From NCBI GenBank assembly GCA_947038135.1, contig CAMQVM010000048.1, positions 1 through 8,873 of the forward strand: a stretch of DNA of 8,873 nucleotides. Reading direction: 5' to 3'. Under the pieces are notes generated by a model. It was not told the DNA's origin and did no database searches. It worked only from the letters and a program-made list of their open reading frames with translations. Positions 1 to 6,363 of this stretch are shown one piece after another (within the stretch, counting starts at the first letter, position 1; each line of letters starts with the position of its first letter). The translations under genes and the position numbers were made by a program. Source of the DNA: an uncultured Rikenellaceae bacterium (GTDB taxonomy: Bacteria > Bacteroidota > Bacteroidia > Bacteroidales > Rikenellaceae).

Positions 1-1
1 G

Positions 2-32
2 CAAAGGTAGATGTTTTGATGTTGCATAAAAA
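2..32 (-). promoter_or_regulatory. Probable Bacteroidetes promoter reading off the left edge
   Basis: On the minus strand positions 9-2 read TACCTTTG, an exact match to the Bacteroidetes -7 consensus TAnnTTTG, followed by C as in the two TACCTTTGC elements at 3107-3099 and 6307-6315. A TTTT at 32-29, 19 bases upstream, could be a weak -33 element (consensus TTTG). The predicted transcript starts outside the window, so the gene it serves cannot be seen. The match could be chance, because the window starts exactly here and no start codon can be checked. Confidence 0.4.
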
Positions 33-60
33 GACGGCTTATATGGGATGCTTACAGTTA

Positions 61-78
61 CGTAAGCGTCGTAAGCGT
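61..78. repeat. Two tandem copies of a 9-bp unit
   Basis: CGTAAGCGT occurs at 61-69 and again directly at 70-78. The preceding bases form the palindrome TTACGTAA (59-66). The stretch is GC-richer than the rest of the gene-free left end. No function is apparent. It may be a slippage product or part of decayed coding sequence. Confidence 0.5.
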
Positions 79-81
79 CTC

Positions 82-98
82 CGCAATTAAGTATTGCG
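82..98. repeat. Short inverted repeat (6-bp stem, 5-nt loop)
   Basis: CGCAAT (82-87) and ATTGCG (93-98) are perfect inverted arms around a 5-base loop. On the plus strand AGTTTTATAT follows, so it could be a weak intrinsic terminator for a gene coming from the left. No such gene is established, and the stem is short. Confidence 0.3.
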
Positions 99-219
99 AG
101 TTTTATATAATGTCCTAATTTTGCATCTGAAATACAATATGTATTATTATGGTTTTTAACTTTACAGACATAACACGTATTCACTGTTTATGGTAACTCG
201 TAGATATGCGCATAGGTAG

Positions 220-277
220 ACACACTCTTTACTCACTAATAATAAGTAGTAGTACATTCACAGATTATTAGGTGTGT
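220..277. repeat. Interrupted inverted repeat just past the helicase gene
   Basis: CTAATAAT (236-243) is the exact inverse of ATTATTAG (264-271), and flanking ACACAC (220-225) is the inverse of GTGTGT (272-277). The right arm is continuous; the left arm is split by about 10 bases. It lies 12-69 bases past the helicase stop codon on the minus strand. A terminator or mRNA-end stem is possible, but no U-tract follows on the minus strand. The rest of 1-288 holds no supported gene. Confidence 0.3.
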
Positions 278-288
278 AGATGTCAATA

Positions 289-3045
289 TTATTGTGATTT
301 CATTGCATTTTGTAGGCTCTCAACAATCTGCGTGTATTCATTATAGCCATCTGTTGATAGTCTTAGTAATGGTAGCTCAATAACTTCCATTATATGGTTC
401 TTCTTACTATCTCGCTCTCTCTGCAATTTATCATTATGGAACGCTACCCCGTCGACCTCAATCGCTAGTATAGGGCTTTTATCAATTTTATTATATAGCA
501 AAAAATCGAGCCTAGAGTTGTTGTCTATATAACTTATCTCATCTTCGGTTAATAGCTGAAAGTCACGAACAAGGTCTTGAAGCTTATACTCTTGTGCAAA
601 ATCAATTGAAGAGAACTCGTTGCTTTTTAGTAACTTGCTTAATAATTTATATATTATGACCTCGGCAGCAGACCCTTTTATATTTTTGTTTGATGAAATA
701 AAAGCTATAAATTGTTTGTTGTACTCTTTGTATAAGAGGTCAAAAACAGAACGTATTTTACCTTTTAAAATCGTTTTGTCAGTATCGGTCGTATAACACA
801 TATACCTTATCATGTCGCCTATGTTGGTTCCGTGTGGTAACTCCATAGATTCAGGCTTTACTACAATAAACTCATTTATAGCTCTTGATACTGCTACATT
901 GATGAGATTTGGATTGTCTATAAACTCATTTATTTGGTTTTTAACGGTATTGAATATTATAACGTTTTTCTCTCTACCTTGATATTTATGGATTGTGTCT
1001 GATTCTGTTCCCTCTGGAAGCTGTTTTTGCAAGAGATTTGCGTGGCTTCTATATGGTGATATAATCCCCACATTGTTATAATCATCTGCATAGTTTTTTC
1101 TTACATATAGGTCTGTTTCAAGTATCTGTCTTTGATTATAGGTGTCTCTACAACCAGAAATATTTGTCTCAATAATTCTAAATGGGTGACCATTACTCTC
1201 GGTCATTATTACTAATTGGTTGTCATAGTATTTTTTATTGCAAAACCCAATTATGATAGGGTGGCATCGGTAATGCTCTTTCAGTAGAGTTGATTTTACG
1301 CTATCTCCATATAAACTTTTAAGAGAATTTAGAATGTTCTTTTCAACATAATTATATGCAGAATCAATATTATACTTCGCTTGTAGCTGCTTTGTTACTT
1401 GTTGGCTATCCTTATCTACAATATGACTAAGCTGCATGCTATCGCCAACAACTACCACATTTCTACAACATGAAAAACATATAGCCGATTTTATAATATC
1501 TACCTGCGATGATTCATCGATAATTAAATAGTCAAAAAGGTAGCCTTTAGGGATACTTGAGTGCAGTGATAAAGTTGAACTAATAACAACAGGGTAGTGT
1601 TTTATAAAAACATCAAACTCTGTAAGGTAGTTTTTTGATGTGAATTTGGTAGTTGCTAAATTGGAGTATTTTTCATGTATTATACCATTGAATACCTCTT
1701 TAGATAACTTGGTGAATTTATCTATATTTGATTTCTCATTATTTGACTTTAACCATCTCTCAATTTTGGCGATATCTTTTGTTAGGTTTTTTATAGTCAA
1801 CTCATAAAATTTATGATTCACATAAATAGGTAGTATATCGCTATACTTGTGAACGTTTTTAATGTCAAGCAATCCGTATGATATGATTAATTTTAATTTA
1901 GTTATATACGATGATTTTTTGTTTAAATTGATACTTGACAGCAGAGCTTTAAACTTAAGGCTTTTTGATGGGCTCCAACTGCGATAAAATTTACTGTCAA
2001 TCTCAAGCTTAATATTTTTTGATAGTGGCTGTTCAGCTTCAATGTGTTTAAATTCTACTTGAGTATCTGATAATTGTGTTTTAAGCGATGCCAATCTATT
2101 TTTATGCTGAAAACACTTTGTTAATATAATATCTAAGTTGCTAATTTCATTTTCAGCTTTCATTTTTCGGTCGTTAGAGATGCTAAATTCATCATCAATA
2201 ACTTGCTCTGGTAAATTTTCAAAAAATGAATTTTTATTTTTACTATTTCCCAATGAAGCGATAATCATTCCATATCCATGCTTTTCTAGCTTCTCTCGTA
2301 CATTATATACGGCTGAATTGTTGTTTGAAACAATAGCTACCGTTTTTTTCTGTGCAATAATGTTTGTTACAATGTTTAAAATAGTTTGTGTTTTACCAGT
2401 CCCTGGAGGACCCTCAATAATGCTTATGCCATTTTTAAGAGTTGATTTTACTGCTAATTGCTGGCTTTCATTACATCCAAAAGGGTATAATAAAACCTCG
2501 TTTGAACTGCTGCCTTCGGGTAGAATGCCACTTATGTAGCTAGAAAGTATCGATCTCGGATCTGATATATTCACATTTTCAAGAGCCTTAAGTAATATGT
2601 CGGTACTTACTGTACTAACGTCTTTGTTTTCTGTTTTAATGTCAAAAGAGGTGTTGTTTGCACCTTTTAATATGTCTGTGAAGTAGCTAATAATTGATTT
2701 GTCCCTATTTGTCACCTTTTTGATGTTATATATCTCTATATTAGCACTTTTGTGAATAGGATCAGAGTGGATTTGGGTGTTTCTAAAAATAAAATATTCG
2801 CCATAATCATCAACTGTGTCAAATGTTTCATTAAGTTTACCATTCTCATAAATACCAACATTCTCTTGCGTAGATTTATAACGATAATATAACACTCTAC
2901 CTGACCCGTAACTGTAGCTTCCACCGTTCCTAAACGTTATGCGATAACGTTGATTAGCGTAACTAATATGTTTGATATCACTTTTGTATTCAAACTGCTG
3001 AGATGTTTTATTTTTTAAATATATTACAAATGGATGTGGTGTCAT
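289..3045 (-). CDS. SF1 (Upf1-like) helicase fused to a DUF2726-like nuclease domain
   Basis: A 918-residue protein predicted to unwind DNA or RNA with ATP and probably cut nucleic acid; it has no signal peptide or membrane segment. Helicase motifs visible: Q-type ESQQLAV (193-199), Walker A GPPGTGKT (212-219, Lys218), Walker B LIIDES (507-512, Asp510-Glu511), motif III GDSMQL (534-539), HYRCHP (591-596), motif V HKYQGRE (686-692) and motif VI NVAVSRA (716-722). This is the AAA_11/AAA_12 arrangement. Residues 290-460 are a charged, helical insertion. The C-terminus (about 790-905) has Glu795, Asp847, IEVDG (862-866), His870, RERD (876-879), Lys881-Lys882 and LPLLRL (891-896), fitting DUF2726 of the restriction-endonuclease fold. 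The N-terminal 190 residues are unassigned. It starts at ATG with a -7 element about 55 bases upstream, so it is probably its own transcription unit. The substrate and a defence role are inferred from family context. Confidence 0.88.
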   Translation of the reverse strand: MTPHPFVIYLKNKTSQQFEYKSDIKHISYANQRYRITFRNGGSYSYGSGRVLYYRYKSTQENVGIYENGKLNETFDTVDDYGEYFIFRNTQIHSDPIHKSANIEIYNIKKVTNRDKSIISYFTDILKGANNTSFDIKTENKDVSTVSTDILLKALENVNISDPRSILSSYISGILPEGSSSNEVLLYPFGCNESQQLAVKSTLKNGISIIEGPPGTGKTQTILNIVTNIIAQKKTVAIVSNNNSAVYNVREKLEKHGYGMIIASLGNSKNKNSFFENLPEQVIDDEFSISNDRKMKAENEISNLDIILTKCFQHKNRLASLKTQLSDTQVEFKHIEAEQPLSKNIKLEIDSKFYRSWSPSKSLKFKALLSSINLNKKSSYITKLKLIISYGLLDIKNVHKYSDILPIYVNHKFYELTIKNLTKDIAKIERWLKSNNEKSNIDKFTKLSKEVFNGIIHEKYSNLATTKFTSKNYLTEFDVFIKHYPVVISSTLSLHSSIPKGYLFDYLIIDESSQVDIIKSAICFSCCRNVVVVGDSMQLSHIVDKDSQQVTKQLQAKYNIDSAYNYVEKNILNSLKSLYGDSVKSTLLKEHYRCHPIIIGFCNKKYYDNQLVIMTESNGHPFRIIETNISGCRDTYNQRQILETDLYVRKNYADDYNNVGIISPYRSHANLLQKQLPEGTESDTIHKYQGREKNVIIFNTVKNQINEFIDNPNLINVAVSRAINEFIVVKPESMELPHGTNIGDMIRYMCYTTDTDKTILKGKIRSVFDLLYKEYNKQFIAFISSNKNIKGSAAEVIIYKLLSKLLKSNEFSSIDFAQEYKLQDLVRDFQLLTEDEISYIDNNSRLDFLLYNKIDKSPILAIEVDGVAFHNDKLQRERDSKKNHIMEVIELPLLRLSTDGYNEYTQIVESLQNAMKSQ

Positions 3046-3099
3046 AATTATATAAGATTCTTTTGAATATTTAGTATGAAATATTGTATATTTGACTGC

Positions 3100-3107
3100 A
3101 AAGGTAA
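3100..3107 (-). promoter_or_regulatory. -7 promoter element for the helicase-nuclease gene
   Basis: The minus strand reads TACCTTTG at 3107-3100, followed by C, an exact TAnnTTTG match. Transcription would begin at about 3094, giving a leader of roughly 50 bases before the ATG at 3045. No convincing TTTG -33 box lies 19-21 bases upstream (AAAT at 3130-3127), so activity may be weak or assisted. The rest of 3046-3213 shows no gene. Confidence 0.55.
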
Positions 3108-3213
3108 TAAAAGTTATTTAACATTTATTTAATTAGTCAGTATTAACGAATCTTGTCTTTATTATATAGCTTAACTGTTTGGTTTCTAGTGATTAGTTTG
3201 CAAGTAAAACTTT

Positions 3214-3274
3214 GTATTTTTTGTTTGTGTTTATTTTAGTTAGTGACACCTATGTTTTAACCTTATACAGATAG
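3214..3274 (-). pseudogene. Decayed third leader and 5' end of the tandem nucleotidyltransferase-HEPN family
   Basis: This stretch aligns with the leaders of both intact copies (about 4599-4662 and 6203-6266). Shared blocks include GTATTTTT, ATTTTAGT and ACCTATGTT, then TTAAYC and GATA, with one- or two-base gaps. The position equivalent to the ATG is lost through a two-base gap, and no coding sequence follows. The equivalent of the -7 box reads TATCTGTA on the minus strand, so TTTG is lost. The stretch from here to the stop of the second copy keeps the same 74-base spacing as between the two intact genes. That suggests a third gene once stood here and was deleted. A conserved 3' element is less likely, because the same block also precedes the first copy, where no family gene lies upstream. 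Confidence 0.5.
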
Positions 3275-3316
3275 CAAGGTTGCAATTTTTAACTATATAT
3301 TACTAAATGTTGACGA

Positions 3317-4609
3317 CTATTCAGAGTGAGATAATATCTCAAAATACTCTATTCGCTCTCTGCAAATGCGGTGTGCTATCTCTTTTAACATCTCAGTTCT
3401 CTCAATAATATACTCTAGCTCCTCTTTCGTTACTTTAAACTCAGTGTTATATCTTGAGTCAACATACGAGTCGCATAGTAGCTCAAATGTCTCTATTTCA
3501 AACTCTGTAACTCGTGGGAATACTGTTTGTAGCTCTTGTGAAAATATATTTGTTCTCTCTATCAGCTTCTCTAAATCATGCAGCTTGGGAGTGTAATTTA
3601 TGAAAACCATGCTTATATCGTGGTAATATTTTTCGCACGCTTGGTGTAACATATAAGATGCAGTTACGTAGTTATATCTACTGTGATAAAAATAACCCCC
3701 GACTAAAAACTCATTTCCAAAACTAAAATGTTTAAAACTCTCCTCCGCAAGCTCTTTTCTAGCTTTATATAACAGCTCTTTCGACTCAGGTAGAGTAACC
3801 CGCCCATCGTTATATAAAAAAATAGCGTCTTTAAGCACATCCATAAAAAATGGTCGTTGCTTCTCTAGATTTTCATATAGCAAACTTTCACTCTCAACAA
3901 CAAATTGAGGTGGTGTTATATACATGCTTCTTTCGAATAACTTTTCATATTCAGCTCGTATATCACTACATATTTTACCCTCTGTGTGAAATGCTTTGGT
4001 TGGTGTGGCTGGATGAGGTAGAACAATCATTATATCAAAATCGCTTTGGAAAGATGTTCTGCAACCACTCGTTTCAATACTCTCATCGTAAATAACCTCT
4101 GTGCCCCTTGCATAACTGCCAAATAATATAATCATTGAGCATTTAGGTATATGTTTTTTAATTATCTCTGTAAGTGCTAGTAGCTGCTCTTTAGGCTCTT
4201 TTTCGATATGTTTAAGACCCTCTGCAATATTGAGTTGCTTGATTAATATTGCACGCTTAATTAAACAGATAAGCCCTTTTTTTGTCTGCTCTGAAAGCTC
4301 TAAGGCTTCAATGCTTTTTAGTAAATTTGAAGTCTCAGTATTGTTGAGCTTTGGAAATTGTTTTATTTTTCGTGTAATATCAGATACCTCAGTTTTTATT
4401 TTTGCTGAAGAAAACACAATAGATGTTAATAAGATGCTCAACTCGTCTTCCGATAGTTTTGGGAGCTCATTAATGCCTTTAATAATCAGATTTAACTCCT
4501 CTTTTGAATAGATATTCTTTAAAGTGAACTCAAATTCCTCTACCCGTTTAAGGGTAGCAGCTAATCCTTTTTCAAGAAGTTTTATGTTATCTGTTATCGT
4601 ATTTTTCAT
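3317..4609 (-). CDS. Nucleotidyltransferase-HEPN fusion protein, short copy (3 helical repeats)
   Basis: A 430-residue soluble protein. From the ATG at 4609: residues 1-38 are a charged leader; 39-92 hold three 18-residue helical repeats; about 150-275 form a MNT/NTP_transf_2 domain with FGSYARG (Gly164-Ser165) and SDFD (Asp190, Asp192); about 283-418 form a HEPN-like helical domain with QACEKYY (323-329) and SRYN (385-388). The transferase would move a nucleotide (AMP in studied MNT proteins) onto an unknown target. The TTG at 4630 is in frame, but the ATG seven codons later fits better. From about residue 79 onward it appears identical, including silent positions, to the upstream copy. Its leader has lost the -7 TTTG, so it probably depends on read-through from the upstream copy 74-95 bases away, or is silent. 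It ends with TAG where the other copy has TAA. Confidence 0.85.
   Translation of the reverse strand: MKNTITDNIKLLEKGLAATLKRVEEFEFTLKNIYSKEELNLIIKGINELPKLSEDELSILLTSIVFSSAKIKTEVSDITRKIKQFPKLNNTETSNLLKSIEALELSEQTKKGLICLIKRAILIKQLNIAEGLKHIEKEPKEQLLALTEIIKKHIPKCSMIILFGSYARGTEVIYDESIETSGCRTSFQSDFDIMIVLPHPATPTKAFHTEGKICSDIRAEYEKLFERSMYITPPQFVVESESLLYENLEKQRPFFMDVLKDAIFLYNDGRVTLPESKELLYKARKELAEESFKHFSFGNEFLVGGYFYHSRYNYVTASYMLHQACEKYYHDISMVFINYTPKLHDLEKLIERTNIFSQELQTVFPRVTEFEIETFELLCDSYVDSRYNTEFKVTKEELEYIIERTEMLKEIAHRICRERIEYFEILSHSE
3319..4372 (-). repeat. 1,054-bp direct repeat, downstream copy
   Basis: By eye, every base from 3319 to 4372 matches 4707-5760 (constant offset of 1,388). It starts inside the stop codon (CTA versus TTA on the plus strand) and ends at the third-last 18-residue unit's C-terminal border region, where TTCGTGTAA becomes TTCGGGTGA. 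It covers the end of the repeat array, the nucleotidyltransferase and HEPN domains. Such identity beside diverged 5' ends and spacers points to recent gene conversion or unequal exchange. Confidence 0.9.
4334..4495 (-). repeat. Three 54-bp (18-residue) helical repeat units in the short copy
   Basis: Residues 39-56, 57-74 and 75-92 of the short protein fit the pattern LxxLLxxIxxLPKxxxxE. The unit begins with Leu or Val, has hydrophobics at 5, 8 and 11, Pro at 12 (units 1 and 3) and Glu at 18 in all three. Unit 1 matches unit 1 of the long copy, and units 2-3 best match its units 6-7, so four units appear to be missing between them. The repeat is seen in the protein; the DNA units are poorly conserved. 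Confidence 0.8.
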
Positions 4610-4630
4610 ATTTGAGGCTATTTTAGTCAA

Positions 4631-4704
4631 TAATACCTATGTTGTTAATCATATAATGATAGTTATTTTATGATACACCAACTACATATTATTAAAGTTG
4701 ACAG
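4631..4704 (-). promoter_or_regulatory. Degenerate leader between the two tandem genes
   Basis: The 74-base spacer repeats the leader found upstream of the first copy: positions 4631-4648 match 6235-6252 base for base. The -7 box TATCTTTG of the first copy has become TATCATTA here (4661-4654 on the minus strand), and no TTTG -33 lies at the right distance. Its half nearest the upstream gene matches the sequence past the second copy's stop (3293-3316). A weakened or inactive promoter is the likely state. No strong terminator is visible. Confidence 0.5.
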
Positions 4705-6213
4705 TTATTCAGAGTGAGATAATATCTCAAAATACTCTATTCGCTCTCTGCAAATGCGGTGTGCTATCTCTTTTAACATCTCAGTTCTCTCAATAATATA
4801 CTCTAGCTCCTCTTTCGTTACTTTAAACTCAGTGTTATATCTTGAGTCAACATACGAGTCGCATAGTAGCTCAAATGTCTCTATTTCAAACTCTGTAACT
4901 CGTGGGAATACTGTTTGTAGCTCTTGTGAAAATATATTTGTTCTCTCTATCAGCTTCTCTAAATCATGCAGCTTGGGAGTGTAATTTATGAAAACCATGC
5001 TTATATCGTGGTAATATTTTTCGCACGCTTGGTGTAACATATAAGATGCAGTTACGTAGTTATATCTACTGTGATAAAAATAACCCCCGACTAAAAACTC
5101 ATTTCCAAAACTAAAATGTTTAAAACTCTCCTCCGCAAGCTCTTTTCTAGCTTTATATAACAGCTCTTTCGACTCAGGTAGAGTAACCCGCCCATCGTTA
5201 TATAAAAAAATAGCGTCTTTAAGCACATCCATAAAAAATGGTCGTTGCTTCTCTAGATTTTCATATAGCAAACTTTCACTCTCAACAACAAATTGAGGTG
5301 GTGTTATATACATGCTTCTTTCGAATAACTTTTCATATTCAGCTCGTATATCACTACATATTTTACCCTCTGTGTGAAATGCTTTGGTTGGTGTGGCTGG
5401 ATGAGGTAGAACAATCATTATATCAAAATCGCTTTGGAAAGATGTTCTGCAACCACTCGTTTCAATACTCTCATCGTAAATAACCTCTGTGCCCCTTGCA
5501 TAACTGCCAAATAATATAATCATTGAGCATTTAGGTATATGTTTTTTAATTATCTCTGTAAGTGCTAGTAGCTGCTCTTTAGGCTCTTTTTCGATATGTT
5601 TAAGACCCTCTGCAATATTGAGTTGCTTGATTAATATTGCACGCTTAATTAAACAGATAAGCCCTTTTTTTGTCTGCTCTGAAAGCTCTAAGGCTTCAAT
5701 GCTTTTTAGTAAATTTGAAGTCTCAGTATTGTTGAGCTTTGGAAATTGTTTTATTTTTCGGGTGATAGTAGATACCTCCTTCTCCATTTTTAATGGAAAA
5801 AGCGTTATATAATCTAATAAAGCATTCAACTCATCTTTGGTCTGTTTTGGGAAATTTTTAAGGTGTAAATCAAGAGCACCTAACTCTTTTCTACTAGTTT
5901 TAGGTAGATATTTAAGAGTTTTTAGCTCTTCTCTTATCTCTGTATCATTTCTTTTAGGTGTGCGCTTCAAGAGTTCTATAAAATCAATCAGCTCACCATG
6001 TGTTTTGTGTGATAGCTTGTAAAGTTCATCAATAAAGGTGCTTAACTCGCTATCTTTATATCTAGGGAGCTCATTAATGTCTTTAATAATCAGATTTAAC
6101 TCCTTTTTTGAATAAATATTCTTTAAAGTGAAATCAAATTCCTCTACTCGTTTAAGTGTAGGAGCTAATCCATCTTCAAGGAGTTCTATATTATCTGTTA
6201 TCGTGTTTTTCAT
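4705..6213 (-). CDS. Nucleotidyltransferase-HEPN fusion protein, long copy (7 helical repeats)
   Basis: A 502-residue soluble protein, head of the tandem pair. Residues 39-164 are seven consecutive 18-residue helical units, a possible solenoid or docking arm; residues 22-38 may be a shortened eighth unit. The MNT/NTP_transf_2 domain (about 220-347) has FGSYARG (Gly236-Ser237) and SDFD (Asp262, Asp264); Glu311 in FVVES may be the third acidic residue. The gap between GS and DxD is about 25 residues, longer than usual in small MNT proteins. The HEPN-like domain (about 355-490) has QACEKYY (395-401), YTPKLHDLEKL (411-421) and SRYN (457-460). I see no R-x(4-6)-H ribonuclease motif; R476 and H485 are eight residues apart. 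ATG 6213 is chosen over TTG 6234 because a promoter at 6290-6258 then gives a leader of about 38 bases. The target is unknown. Confidence 0.87.
   Translation of the reverse strand: MKNTITDNIELLEDGLAPTLKRVEEFDFTLKNIYSKKELNLIIKDINELPRYKDSELSTFIDELYKLSHKTHGELIDFIELLKRTPKRNDTEIREELKTLKYLPKTSRKELGALDLHLKNFPKQTKDELNALLDYITLFPLKMEKEVSTITRKIKQFPKLNNTETSNLLKSIEALELSEQTKKGLICLIKRAILIKQLNIAEGLKHIEKEPKEQLLALTEIIKKHIPKCSMIILFGSYARGTEVIYDESIETSGCRTSFQSDFDIMIVLPHPATPTKAFHTEGKICSDIRAEYEKLFERSMYITPPQFVVESESLLYENLEKQRPFFMDVLKDAIFLYNDGRVTLPESKELLYKARKELAEESFKHFSFGNEFLVGGYFYHSRYNYVTASYMLHQACEKYYHDISMVFINYTPKLHDLEKLIERTNIFSQELQTVFPRVTEFEIETFELLCDSYVDSRYNTEFKVTKEELEYIIERTEMLKEIAHRICRERIEYFEILSHSE
4707..5760 (-). 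repeat. 1,054-bp direct repeat, upstream copy
   Basis: This is the partner of 3319-4372, with no differences found by eye. Outside it the genes differ: about 13 mismatches in the first 130 bases of the 5' end, four extra 18-residue units here, and spacers that match only in blocks. The change in flanking divergence argues against a simple assembly duplication. Confidence 0.9.
5722..6099 (-). repeat. Seven 54-bp (18-residue) helical repeat units in the long copy
   Basis: Residues 39-164 divide without gaps into seven units of exactly 18 residues. The consensus is LxxLLxxIKxLPKxxxxE: Leu, Ile or Val at position 1, hydrophobics at 5 and 8 in most units, Pro at 12 in six of seven, Lys or Arg at 13 in five, and Glu at 18 in all seven. 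Each unit probably forms one helix broken at the Pro-Lys turn. The units differ greatly at DNA level, so the array itself is old although its unit number has changed between the two genes. Confidence 0.85.
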
Positions 6214-6257
6214 ATTTGAGGCTATTTTAGTCAATAATACCTATGTTGTTAACCATA

Positions 6258-6290
6258 CAAAGATAATTATTTTTTTGTAACTAAGTCAAA
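6258..6290 (-). promoter_or_regulatory. Full -33/-7 promoter of the tandem nucleotidyltransferase-HEPN genes
   Basis: On the minus strand TTTG (6290-6287) and TATCTTTG (6265-6258) are separated by 21 bases, matching the Bacteroidetes housekeeping pattern TTTG-N(19-21)-TAnnTTTG. Transcription would start near 6251. Of the three family leaders in the window, this is the only one that keeps both boxes. Its -33 box overlaps the region where the divergent promoter's -33 should be. Confidence 0.7.
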
Positions 6291-6306
6291 GTTGTTACTA
6301 TTTTAT

Positions 6307-6314
6307 TACCTTTG
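6307..6314 (+). promoter_or_regulatory. -7 promoter element of the SLOG gene
   Basis: TACCTTTG at 6307-6314, followed by C, matches the Bacteroidetes -7 consensus. It would give a transcript starting near 6321 and a leader of about 43 bases before the ATG at 6364. The -33 position (about 6282-6287) has no TTTG, so the promoter may be weak. The in-frame TTG at 6292 lies upstream of this box and so cannot be the start on this transcript. Confidence 0.6.
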
Positions 6315-6363
6315 CCTATATTATTCTACATTTAATGATTGCTTGTTGTATACTAAACTACCA

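Noticed and set aside
1..90. Plus-strand open frame ending in a basic tail at TAA 88-90, as the end of a gene from the left
   Set aside because: Thirty codons open is not significant, the other strand is also open, and a -7 promoter box covers its first bases; without the left flank it cannot be called.
205..214. Palindrome TATGCGCATA as an operator
   Set aside because: A single 10-bp palindrome not placed at any promoter is weak evidence.
2138..2539. 133-codon plus-strand open frame inside the helicase gene
   Set aside because: It is antisense to the conserved helicase Walker A region and shows no domain or promoter; it is a shadow frame.
3366..5483. Several plus-strand open frames of 60-93 codons inside the two tandem genes
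   Set aside because: They are opposite the conserved enzyme domains and recur in both copies only because the DNA is duplicated.
6234..6234. TTG start seven codons upstream of the ATG in the long copy (and TTG at 4630 in the short copy)
   Set aside because: An ATG follows in both genes, and the relic leader reads CTA at the TTG position, so the TTG is not preserved there. The promoter position also gives a more usual leader length for the ATG.
6286..6299. Similarity of TCAAAGTTG to the AAAGTTGAC before the family stop codons, as a relic of a further upstream copy
   Set aside because: Only about seven bases match and the spacing is shifted by six; chance is sufficient in AT-rich DNA.
6292..6363. 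N-terminal extension of the SLOG protein from TTG 6292
   Set aside because: The extension crosses the -7 promoter box, is rich in Tyr, Leu and Cys unlike the family, and ATG 6364 lies just before the conserved FTGYR motif.
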